Below are positions 9,812-17,206 of a stretch of 64,000 nucleotides of DNA, in pieces. This DNA comes from Alphaproteobacteria bacterium. GTDB taxonomy: Bacteria; Pseudomonadota; Alphaproteobacteria; Sphingomonadales; Kordiimonadaceae. Both the position numbers and the translations under genes were made by a program. Within the stretch, counting starts at the first letter, position 1. Each line of letters opens with the position of its first letter. The stretch is taken from the NCBI GenBank assembly GCA_006226495.1, contig SBGU01000025.1, positions 1 to 64,000 of the forward strand, written 5' to 3'. The notes beneath the pieces are model-generated. The model saw nothing but the letters and a program-made list of their open reading frames with translations, was not told the origin of the DNA and made no database searches.

Positions 9812-9884
9812 CGCAGGATTTTCGCGGCATCCCCATTGTATGGAGGGCTTTCAACGAGCCTAGGCCAGCGACCGGCGAGAGGAA

Positions 9885-11210
9885 ATGGCAAGAATGACAA
9901 ACCGAAGCATGGTCGGTCATGGCGCGGCGCCCATATGGTTGCCGGCGGTGCTGCTTGCCATGTTGCCGCTGCAGTGGAGCGGCGCCTGTGCCGATGACGC
10001 CTACCGGGAATTCGATGGCAAACTGACCGATATGATCCCCAGCCTCTATGGCGGCGACGGTATCCTGCTGAATTCCTCGACCACCTTCAGTCATGCGGCG
10101 CACTTCCTCAATGACTCGCTCGAGAAATTCAACAATCTGTCGCTCAGCGTGCGCGACCTTTCGTTTCCGGTGGTCAGCCCTCAGGCGGGCGTGAAATTTC
10201 GCTATGACCCCGTGATGGACGAATTTGTGCCGGTAACCGAAAGCCTCGGTGCGTCTGCGTTTGTGTTCGATGCCGATACAGTCGGCCGGGGTAACCTGCA
10301 CCTGGGTCTTGCCTATTCGCGGCGCAGTTTCAAGACGCTGGAGGGTGATCCGCTCGATGGCATCACCGTCGACCTGCACCATGCCGACCTTGGGGAAAAT
10401 GGACCGGACCTGCCGTGCCTGGGCGGTGAGCCCGGTGCCTGTTACGCCTTCGAGCGCGACGTGGTCAGGCTGTCCATCGACCTGGAACTGCAGGAACAGA
10501 TGTTCGCACTGACGGGTGCCTACGGCCTTACCGATCGGCTGGAGGCCGCGTTCCTGTTGCCGGTGCTGCAAACCCGGATGCGGCTTTATTCAAGCGCCAG
10601 CGTGATCGAAAATCCGACGGCTGAATTTTTCGATGGCCATTTGCATGAATTTGGCGGCACCGCCGACAGCCCGGTCGATGCGCTGAGCGCCACGCGCACC
10701 GGTTTGGGCGATACCGTATTCAGGCTGAACTATTGGGCCCTGAAAGCCGATGCCGACGACTGGAACCTGTCGGTTGGAACCGATATCCGCCTGCCAACCG
10801 GCGACAATGGCAACCTGCAGGGTTTGCCGGGCATCGGCCTGCGCCCGAGGCTGGCCCTGTCGCGCGACTTGGATTTCCTGGGCGGCAACCTGAAACCGCA
10901 CCTGAATGCCGCCTATGGTTTCGGCAGCGGCCTGAACCATGAACAGACGATCGAATATGCATTGGGGGCGTCCTATACACGCAGCCTGTCTGGCGGGCGA
11001 CGGGCGCTGGCCATCTCCGCCGACTTCCTTGGCAAGAATATCGTCCATAACAAGGACGGCTTTGGCGACCAACAGTACGACCTGGCCCTGGGCCTGCGCC
11101 TCTATATGCGCAAGCGGGTCAGTTTCTATTATTCCGTCTTGCTGCCGATGAACCGCGCCGGGCTGAGGCCAGACGCGCAACATCTTGTCGGCCTGCAGGC
11201 CAAATTCTGA
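9885..11210 (+). CDS. Outer-membrane beta-barrel protein, MetA-pathway/transporter-like
   Basis: Predicted outer-membrane protein of 441 aa. It has a signal peptide ending near GACA-DD (about residue 36), amphipathic beta strands throughout, and a terminal aromatic in LQAKF. The pattern (ATRTGLGDTVFRLNYWAL, then SVGTDIRLPTGD) resembles the phenol-degradation MetA-like / putative OM transporter family from memory; no enzyme motif is seen. Two in-frame ATGs (9885, 9894) are usable; GAGAGG sits better for the second. It is the first gene of an operon with a periplasmic binding protein 11 bp downstream and a sensor kinase. That suggests it admits or senses the same ligand. Assignment to a barrel is firm; function is not known. 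Confidence 0.75.
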   Translation: MARMTNRSMVGHGAAPIWLPAVLLAMLPLQWSGACADDAYREFDGKLTDMIPSLYGGDGILLNSSTTFSHAAHFLNDSLEKFNNLSLSVRDLSFPVVSPQAGVKFRYDPVMDEFVPVTESLGASAFVFDADTVGRGNLHLGLAYSRRSFKTLEGDPLDGITVDLHHADLGENGPDLPCLGGEPGACYAFERDVVRLSIDLELQEQMFALTGAYGLTDRLEAAFLLPVLQTRMRLYSSASVIENPTAEFFDGHLHEFGGTADSPVDALSATRTGLGDTVFRLNYWALKADADDWNLSVGTDIRLPTGDNGNLQGLPGIGLRPRLALSRDLDFLGGNLKPHLNAAYGFGSGLNHEQTIEYALGASYTRSLSGGRRALAISADFLGKNIVHNKDGFGDQQYDLALGLRLYMRKRVSFYYSVLLPMNRAGLRPDAQHLVGLQAKF

Positions 11211-11221
11211 TCGGGGGCTCT

Positions 11222-12181
11222 ATGGACCGTCATGGACATGGATGGCTTGGGAATGGCAGCCGCGCGGCCGGGGCACTGTTGCGCCTGATGGTCGCGGTCT
11301 GCCTGCTTCTCTGTCTGTCGGTTCGTGGCTGGGCCGGCGATGTCTATGTCATCGATACAATCGATCGGCCGGAAAGCCGTATGCTTGGGCGGGCCGTGGA
11401 GGCCCATTGCCCGTCGTGCGGGCCTATCCTGTACCGGCACATGAATGGCGACCTGCGCACCGGCCAGAAGGTCGCCGAGGACCTGCACGACCTGGAAAAA
11501 GCCGGTCGGTTGTCGCTGGTGATTGCGCTTGGCAAGCCGGCGACCCGCCTGTTGGCGGACCGGCTGGAGAAAGTCCCCCTGATCTACACTCTGGTGGGCG
11601 AGCAGATCCCCGCCTACACAGGTAGCCGGCGCATTTTTGCGCTGCCCACGGATGCGCCGGTCGATATCCAGGCAGAATTCGTTCGTGAGATCAGACCTGA
11701 TGTGCGCTCGGTCGGCGTGCTGGTCGATGCTGCCCATGCACCGCCAAATGGGCTGGAAGATATGCATGCCGGCGCCCAAACGGTGCTTTTGCACTATTAC
11801 ACCATCAACAGCAGCGCTGAAATGCCGGCGGCGCTTCGGCGTGCGGTGGCGGAAAACCAGGCGTTGCTGCTCCTGAGGGGGCGCATGGTCGTGAACAACG
11901 ATTCCATCCGGTATGTGCTTCAATACACGCTTGAAAACCTGCGCCATACAGTCGTCTATTCCAAACCGCTTGTAGATATGGGTTTTGCCGCGGCTCTCGT
12001 GCCACGGCCCGAGGCGTTCGGGCGCCGTGTCGGGCTGGTTGCCGAGCATGTTTTGACAGGACGACCGGTTCGGCCCCAAAGGCCGGAACGGGCCGACTAT
12101 GCGGCTGAGGTGAACCATCGGGTGCTCCAGCAACTTGAGCCGGCATCGGGCCATTCGCCGAAGGGGCAATCCGATGAGTGA
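11222..12181 (+). CDS. Periplasmic substrate-binding protein (ABC_sub_bind-like), sensor partner
   Basis: Exported protein of 319 aa with a hydrophobic signal (about residues 17-38, cleavage near GWAG). The core LVIALGKPATRLL followed by KVPLIYTLV matches the ABC_sub_bind (TrpX-like) periplasmic fold, in which a Rossmann-like domain cradles a small ligand. No ABC permease or ATPase is encoded here. Its 3' end overlaps the sensor kinase gene by 8 bp, so the two are translationally coupled. By analogy with TorT and TorS, I infer that it binds a ligand in the periplasm and reports it to the kinase. A CPSC pair near residue 59 could form a disulfide. The fold call is moderately sure; the sensing role is inference. 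Confidence 0.75.
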   Translation: MDRHGHGWLGNGSRAAGALLRLMVAVCLLLCLSVRGWAGDVYVIDTIDRPESRMLGRAVEAHCPSCGPILYRHMNGDLRTGQKVAEDLHDLEKAGRLSLVIALGKPATRLLADRLEKVPLIYTLVGEQIPAYTGSRRIFALPTDAPVDIQAEFVREIRPDVRSVGVLVDAAHAPPNGLEDMHAGAQTVLLHYYTINSSAEMPAALRRAVAENQALLLLRGRMVVNNDSIRYVLQYTLENLRHTVVYSKPLVDMGFAAALVPRPEAFGRRVGLVAEHVLTGRPVRPQRPERADYAAEVNHRVLQQLEPASGHSPKGQSDE

Positions 12182-13895
12182 CGATATCAGGACCGGGCCC
12201 TTCAATCCTGGACAGGATGGCGCCGAGCCACCCCGGCGGCGCCTCACCATGAAGCAGCGGGCGTCGCTGTTCCTGATCGGGCTCGTGGTGTTGTTAAGCG
12301 GGCTTCTGAGCTATGTTTTCTACCAGTCGGTTGACAGCATGCTGACGGACGAACTGCGGCGCCGGGGCGACGCCATCGCGGAAAGCATCGCGGAAAGTTC
12401 CACCCTTGGTGTGCTGTTGTCAGACAAGGTGATCCTGATCGATGTTGTGACCCGTTTCCTTGAGGAAGAGGATGTCAAATATATCTGGGTGCTGGACCGA
12501 ACGGGCAAGCCCATAATTCCCGCACGCTCGACCCTCGACCCTGTCGGGCTGGATGCCGCGGCGCTGACCGACGTGCTTGAAAACCGGGCGCGGGTTTCGC
12601 GCACCGACAACCTGGGCCGCATCGTGGTCGGGCAGGCACCGTTTGATGGCTATCATGTTGCAGTGCCGGTCTGGCGCATGGCGTCGTCGCGCGCGCTTTC
12701 TGCCGGAGCGGACGAACTGGACCTCACCCCCGAAGGTGCCGAGCCGGCGCAGGAACTGATCGGCTTTGTACAGGTCGGGCTGACGACCGAACGCATCAGG
12801 GGCCAGGCCGGCCTCGTGATGTTTCAGTCCGGGTTTCTGGTGGTGGGCGTTGCCTTTGTCGGCATCCTGGGCGCCGCCATGCTGCTGAGCCGTTGGCTCG
12901 AGCCATTGCAGAATGTCACGCAATTGTCGCAGCGTATTCGTACACTGGGATACAGTGGCGCCGTGGGCAGCACCGAACTTGAAGTCGACCAGTTTGTGTC
13001 CCGCGCCGGCAATATGCCGGTGCGCAGCGACGAGATCACGCAGTTGCATGAAACCTTCATGGCCATGTTGCGCGAAATCGGCGTGCATGACCGCCGGCTC
13101 AGGGAACAGAAACAGCGGCTCAAGCAGATGGTCGCGGACCGAACCGCCCAACTGGCGCAGGCCAAGGAAGATGCGCTTGCCGCCAATGAGGCCAAGTCCA
13201 CCTTCCTTGCATCCATGAGCCACGAAATCCGCACGCCGCTCAATGCCGTCATCGGCTATACCGAGATGCTGCAACACGGGCTGGCCCGCACCGACGAGAA
13301 GCGCGAGGAATATCTGGAAATCATCCGTTCCAGCAGCCAGCACCTTCTTTCGGTCATCAACGACATCCTCGATCTGTCGAAACTGGAGGAGGGACGGTAT
13401 GAGCTTTACGCCAGCCGGTTCGACCTTCGGCCCTGTGTCGAACAGGCTGTCGCCTTCAACCGGCCGAAAATGCGCGAGAAGGGTCTGGTGTGCCACCTGA
13501 CATGCCCGGATGTGGAGATTGTCAGCGACGAGCGCATGCTGAAACAGATCATGGTGAACCTGGTCTCGAATGCCGCCAAATTCACCCACGAAGGCGGCCA
13601 ACTGGACGTGCAGGTGAAGGACGAAGGCGACAGTGTGGTCATTACCGTTGCCGACACGGGCGAGGGCATGACGGAGGATGAAATCCAGCAGGCCCTGGAA
13701 CCGTTTGTCCAGATTGTCGGGCCCCGCGCGGTCCGGCGCAACGAGGGCACGGGTCTTGGGCTGCCCATTGTCGATCGGTTCGTGAAGCTGATGGGCGGCA
13801 AACTGTCAATCTTTTCCGAGAAAGGCGAGGGCACTGCGGTCCGCATTCGCCTGCCGAAGGAAGCGCCGGGAGCCGCCATCGCCGAGCATGTCTGA
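12174..13895 (+). CDS. Membrane sensor histidine kinase with periplasmic domain
   Basis: Kinase of 573 aa. TM1 spans about 30-51, a periplasmic sensor domain of about 160 residues follows, TM2 spans about 213-238, then a HAMP-like segment and coiled coil. HisKA has phospho-acceptor H350 in MSHEIRTPLNAVIGY. The ATPase domain has the N box NLVSNAAKF, the G1 box DTGEGM and the G2 box GTGLGLP. The ATG at 12174 overlaps the end of the binding-protein gene and has AAGGGG upstream; the frame opens earlier at 12135 but that start is less plausible. It lacks a receiver, so it should phosphorylate a separate regulator. The closest is response regulator 2, which converges on it from 14632. Confidence 0.92.
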   Translation: MSDDIRTGPFNPGQDGAEPPRRRLTMKQRASLFLIGLVVLLSGLLSYVFYQSVDSMLTDELRRRGDAIAESIAESSTLGVLLSDKVILIDVVTRFLEEEDVKYIWVLDRTGKPIIPARSTLDPVGLDAAALTDVLENRARVSRTDNLGRIVVGQAPFDGYHVAVPVWRMASSRALSAGADELDLTPEGAEPAQELIGFVQVGLTTERIRGQAGLVMFQSGFLVVGVAFVGILGAAMLLSRWLEPLQNVTQLSQRIRTLGYSGAVGSTELEVDQFVSRAGNMPVRSDEITQLHETFMAMLREIGVHDRRLREQKQRLKQMVADRTAQLAQAKEDALAANEAKSTFLASMSHEIRTPLNAVIGYTEMLQHGLARTDEKREEYLEIIRSSSQHLLSVINDILDLSKLEEGRYELYASRFDLRPCVEQAVAFNRPKMREKGLVCHLTCPDVEIVSDERMLKQIMVNLVSNAAKFTHEGGQLDVQVKDEGDSVVITVADTGEGMTEDEIQQALEPFVQIVGPRAVRRNEGTGLGLPIVDRFVKLMGGKLSIFSEKGEGTAVRIRLPKEAPGAAIAEHV

Positions 13896-13930
13896 CCGGC
13901 CCCGGCTGCCCCGAAGGCCGGGTTGCAGGC

Positions 13931-14632
13931 CTATTCCCCGCGTGTATTCAGGACGTAGCCGCCGCCCCAATAGGTTTTGATCAGCGCGGGTTTTGACGGG
14001 TTCTTCTCGATCTTTTTCCTGAGGCGGCTGACATAATTGTCGATGCTGCGGTCAAACGGATTGGTCTGGCGCCCCTGGGTCATCTCCAACAGGTCGTCCC
14101 GGCTCAGCACCTGGTTCGGGTGCTTGAGGAATACATGCAAAAGCCGGGTTTCGCCTGTGCTGAGCGGGGTCTTCTGCCCGTCGTCGTTCACCAGTTCCTG
14201 GTTTGTGACGTCCAGAAGCCATGGCCCGATCCTCAATTCCTCAACAACCGGCGCTTCGGCCCCGGCATAGCGCCTGAGCACCGCACGGATGCGGGCCAGC
14301 AGCTCGCGCGGGTTGAAGGGTTTGGTGATATAGTCGTCGGCCCCGAGTTCGAGCCCGATGATGCGTTCCGTATCCTCGGCCTGACCGGACAGGAAGATCA
14401 CCGGTACCGCGCATATTTTTTGGATATCCCGGCACAGGGTGAAGCCGTCGTCATGCGCCAGCATGACATCCAGCACGGCCAAGTCGATGCCACCGGCCCT
14501 GACACGGTCGAGCGCTCCCGCAGCATTGCTGGCGACACTGATGTCGAACCCCTGCGATGACAGATAGACTTCCATTGGCTCGAGGATGTCTTTTTCATCA
14601 TCGACCAACAGGATATGTTTGCGGATTTCCAT
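13931..14632 (-). CDS. OmpR/TorR-like response regulator 2
   Basis: Transcription factor of 233 aa. The receiver has VDDE (10-13), phospho-acceptor D55 in AVLDVML, and the conserved K in YITKPFNPRE. The winged helix ends in FDRSIDNYVSRLRKKIEKNP and TYWGGGYVL, nearly the same wording as response regulator 1, so the two are likely paralogues that may recognise related DNA. The ATG at 14632 has GGGGAG about 7 bases upstream; the frame continues to 14869 but that extension is not receiver-like. It is convergent with the sensor kinase at 12174-13895 and divergent from the kinase at 15181. Either or both may be its partner. Confidence 0.92.
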   Translation of the reverse strand: MEIRKHILLVDDEKDILEPMEVYLSSQGFDISVASNAAGALDRVRAGGIDLAVLDVMLAHDDGFTLCRDIQKICAVPVIFLSGQAEDTERIIGLELGADDYITKPFNPRELLARIRAVLRRYAGAEAPVVEELRIGPWLLDVTNQELVNDDGQKTPLSTGETRLLHVFLKHPNQVLSRDDLLEMTQGRQTNPFDRSIDNYVSRLRKKIEKNPSKPALIKTYWGGGYVLNTRGE

Positions 14633-15180
14633 CCCCGCTCCCCCTCTCTCGAGCTGCCGCATACGGCTGGTCCGGGCGAAGGTCATGCACTTGGGCATGC
14701 GCCTTTGTGTCCTTTCCCGTCCCGGCATCGGTGCGCCCCCAACGCACACAATGCCCATTGCCTCCTGCATACACGTTTTCGCCTTGCCTTGACAATCGCG
14801 CAAGGGCATCTGGAAGCAGAATTTTCGGGGATTTCTGCGGGTTTTCGATATTTTTGCGCCGTGGTGCAAACGGTTACATGCTGCGACAATTTTTTACAAT
14901 TTCACGACGGACCTCGGCCCGGCAACTGTTGTATTGCAGGGACGTCCCGTCAACCGGTGGCGACAATGTGCCCGGGCCGATGCCTGGTCATGTGGGGGTG
15001 CCGCCCGAATCTCAGGGGGAGTTCGGGAGATGCGGTTGACGGATATGGGAGCTATCGGGCGATCGGCTTTTTGGTCGCCAATGAATGGCTGCAGGTTCTG
15101 CCCCGATCCGGACCTGCCGCCAAGCCGCACCGGGCCCCTGGCCGGCTATTGCCACCTGCACGGAGTGCAAGGGGATTGGA
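14633..15180. other. 548-bp intergenic region between response regulator 2 and kinase 3
   Basis: Divergent promoter region. It contains decamer site D at 14875-14904 and a candidate -10 at 14929-14934. Short open frames cross it on both strands, but none has a recognisable product, and I see no hairpin strong enough to call an RNA. Confidence 0.5.
14875..14904 (+). promoter_or_regulatory. Triple decamer direct repeat (site D), upstream of kinase 3
   Basis: Three consecutive 10-mers are TACATGCTGC, then GACAATTTTT, then TACAATTTCA. TTGTAT at 14929-14934 lies 54 bp after the start, exactly as at site C. The flank after the third repeat (CACG) also agrees with site C. It may act on kinase 3 and on the divergent response regulator 2. 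Confidence 0.6.
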
Positions 15181-16935
15181 ATGCTGACGCCTTCCCTTCG
15201 TGGCCGTGGAGCGATGGAATTGCTGGAGTGGAACGACAATCATTTCACTGGCCTGGTGCGGCTGAGGCTCCTGTCCCTTTATGCACGCTATATCCTTGTT
15301 GCCTTCGCCGTGTTTGCCCTGGCGCTGACCGGTATTTTCCTGCCCTTCGTTCCGCTGCTTGTGCTGGCGCCCTGGCTCATTGCCGTGGCGGCCATCTGTG
15401 CCGGCGGCCTGCGTAACAGGGCCTTGCGGGCACGCGCGCTGCAGACCGGCCATGAGGCCGATATCGCGCGGACCTTGCGGTATTCCTCGTTCCTGATCGT
15501 GGGTGGCGGCTGCGTCTGGGGCATGGCGGCGCTGTTCCTGCCGCATCTGCCGGCAGAATGGTTGCTTGCCGACCTTGCGATCATGTTGTGTCTGTCGACC
15601 GCGGGTGCGCTGTCCATGTCCGCCATGCCCACGACCGCGTCCGCCTACGTACTGGCCACCATGGTGCCGCAGCTTCTGGCGCTGATCGTGCTGGATGAAC
15701 CTGCTTCGGCAGTGTTTGCCTTTGTGGGGATCGCCTTCCTGTTCTGCACACTGTATGGCATTGCGCGTGCGGGCGCCCTGTTCCGTTTCATTGGTGAAGA
15801 ATGTGTGCGCCGGATCGAGGCGCAGGAACTGTATGAAGAAACCCGGTCAAGCTGGCAGGCGGTTGCGGCGCTCAGCGAGGCGTTTGTGCTGTTCCGGGAC
15901 GATGGTTGCATCATCGACCATAACGAACGTTTTGCGATGCTGGCCGCCGCGCGGGGCGGGCAGGCAGATTGCACGTCGCTGGCCGATTTGGCGCGCCTGG
16001 ACCCGGCGTTTGACCTGAAGGCCAGGGGGCGTGGTGGCGACATGTTCGAGATCGGGTCCGACATCTGGGTGCGCCGCCATGTGCGGTCCCTGCCGGAGGG
16101 GTTGTCGATCCTCAGTTTTGTCGATGTGACCGAACTGGTGCGCCGTGAACGGCAACTGGAGGCCGAACGCGAAAAAAGCGATGCCGCGGCGCGCACCAAG
16201 GCGGCGTTCCTCGCCAGCATGAGCCATGAACTCAGGACACCGCTGAACGCCATCATCGGCTTTGCCGAACTGCTGGTGGAATTGCCCACCGGCTATCTGG
16301 ACCAGGCCAAAGTGTCCGAATATGGCGGCTGCATCCGCCGGAGCGGCCGGCATCTCCTTGGTGTGGTCAACGATATCCTTGATATCTCCAAGATTGAATC
16401 CGGTGAATATGGCCTGGAGGAGCAAGATTTCCGGCCCGCCGGCCTGGTGGCGGAATGCATTGCCCGCAGCCAGCCGCTCAATCCTGCGGCCACCATGCAG
16501 TTGGACCGGGAAAGTTTTGCGGGTGTCAGCTTGCGCGGCGACCGCAATGTCTTTCGCCAGTGTATCGCGAATATCCTGTCGAACGCCTGCAAATATGGTG
16601 GTGATGCACCCTATGTGACCATCAGTTTCGTCGAACAGGGCGAATGGGTCCGTGTGCTGATTGAAAATGATGGCCCGCCGATCCCGCAGGAGAAGCTGGC
16701 GCGTCTCTTTGATCCTTTCATCAAGGGCAGGGTACCGGCCGAGGTGGCCGGGCGTGGCGTGGGTCTTGGCCTGCCGCTGGTAAAGCGCTTTATGCAATTG
16801 CATGGCGGCGACCTGCTGATCAGCAACCTGAAAGGTGGCGGCGTGCGGGTATGTCTGCAATTCCCCCACGAGCGTATGATGCGGGAACGCCACGTCACGC
16901 GCACCCTGTATCTCGCAGGCACCTGTCAGCCCTGA
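15181..16935 (+). CDS. Membrane sensor histidine kinase with PAS domain
   Basis: Kinase of 584 aa. Residues 1-205 contain about six hydrophobic helices, followed by a PAS-like region (about 220-315) ending in FVDVTELVRRERQ. HisKA carries phospho-acceptor H349 in MSHELRTPLNAIIGFAELL. The ATPase domain has the N box NILSNACKY and a GVGLGLPLV lid. The G1 box is degenerate (ENDGPPIP in place of DxGxG), but the Asp is kept. The ATG at 15181 has AAGGGG 8 bases upstream; 15214 is an alternative. It has no receiver. It is preceded by decamer site D and diverges from response regulator 2, so it probably belongs to the same signalling network. Confidence 0.9.
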   Translation: MLTPSLRGRGAMELLEWNDNHFTGLVRLRLLSLYARYILVAFAVFALALTGIFLPFVPLLVLAPWLIAVAAICAGGLRNRALRARALQTGHEADIARTLRYSSFLIVGGGCVWGMAALFLPHLPAEWLLADLAIMLCLSTAGALSMSAMPTTASAYVLATMVPQLLALIVLDEPASAVFAFVGIAFLFCTLYGIARAGALFRFIGEECVRRIEAQELYEETRSSWQAVAALSEAFVLFRDDGCIIDHNERFAMLAAARGGQADCTSLADLARLDPAFDLKARGRGGDMFEIGSDIWVRRHVRSLPEGLSILSFVDVTELVRRERQLEAEREKSDAAARTKAAFLASMSHELRTPLNAIIGFAELLVELPTGYLDQAKVSEYGGCIRRSGRHLLGVVNDILDISKIESGEYGLEEQDFRPAGLVAECIARSQPLNPAATMQLDRESFAGVSLRGDRNVFRQCIANILSNACKYGGDAPYVTISFVEQGEWVRVLIENDGPPIPQEKLARLFDPFIKGRVPAEVAGRGVGLGLPLVKRFMQLHGGDLLISNLKGGGVRVCLQFPHERMMRERHVTRTLYLAGTCQP

Positions 16936-16973
16936 CTGGTTCGATATTTATTATTAGAAAACATAATATATAA

Positions 16974-16999
16974 AAAGTGTGCCATATCGGGCACACTTT
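16974..16999. terminator. Hairpin terminator after kinase 3
   Basis: A perfect 10-bp stem, AAAGTGTGCC against GGCACACTTT, with a 6-base loop in a very AT-rich stretch. On the minus strand it is followed by a T-rich run (TTTTTATAT); on the plus strand the T run is only three bases. It could work in both directions, or serve as a symmetric operator for the TonB receptor downstream. Confidence 0.55.
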
Positions 17000-17206
17000 G
17001 AGTCAATATATGGAAAAATAATAAAATAATATGCGGCCTTGCGGTATGCATGGCGACTTTGTCTTTCTATAAGAGCTTCGTATTCAAAGCATATGGCTTT
17101 GATCCATACTCTCCCGTTTCCGAGTTGCACGTGCCATGCGTTCCCGTATCGCAGGCGCTGCCACGGCATGAGTATTCATTTGTCTAAAAAAGGAGACCAA
17201 CATCCC

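Noticed and set aside
7182-10571. Very long open frame (1129 codons) on the minus strand
   Set aside because: It lies antisense to hybrid kinase 1 and the barrel gene, whose products have clear domains. Its translation is rich in H, R, Q and G with no domain, as expected from a high-GC shadow frame.
9885-13895. Barrel, binding protein and kinase as part of an ABC importer
   Set aside because: No permease or ATPase gene is present, and the binding protein gene overlaps the kinase gene, so a sensory role is more likely.
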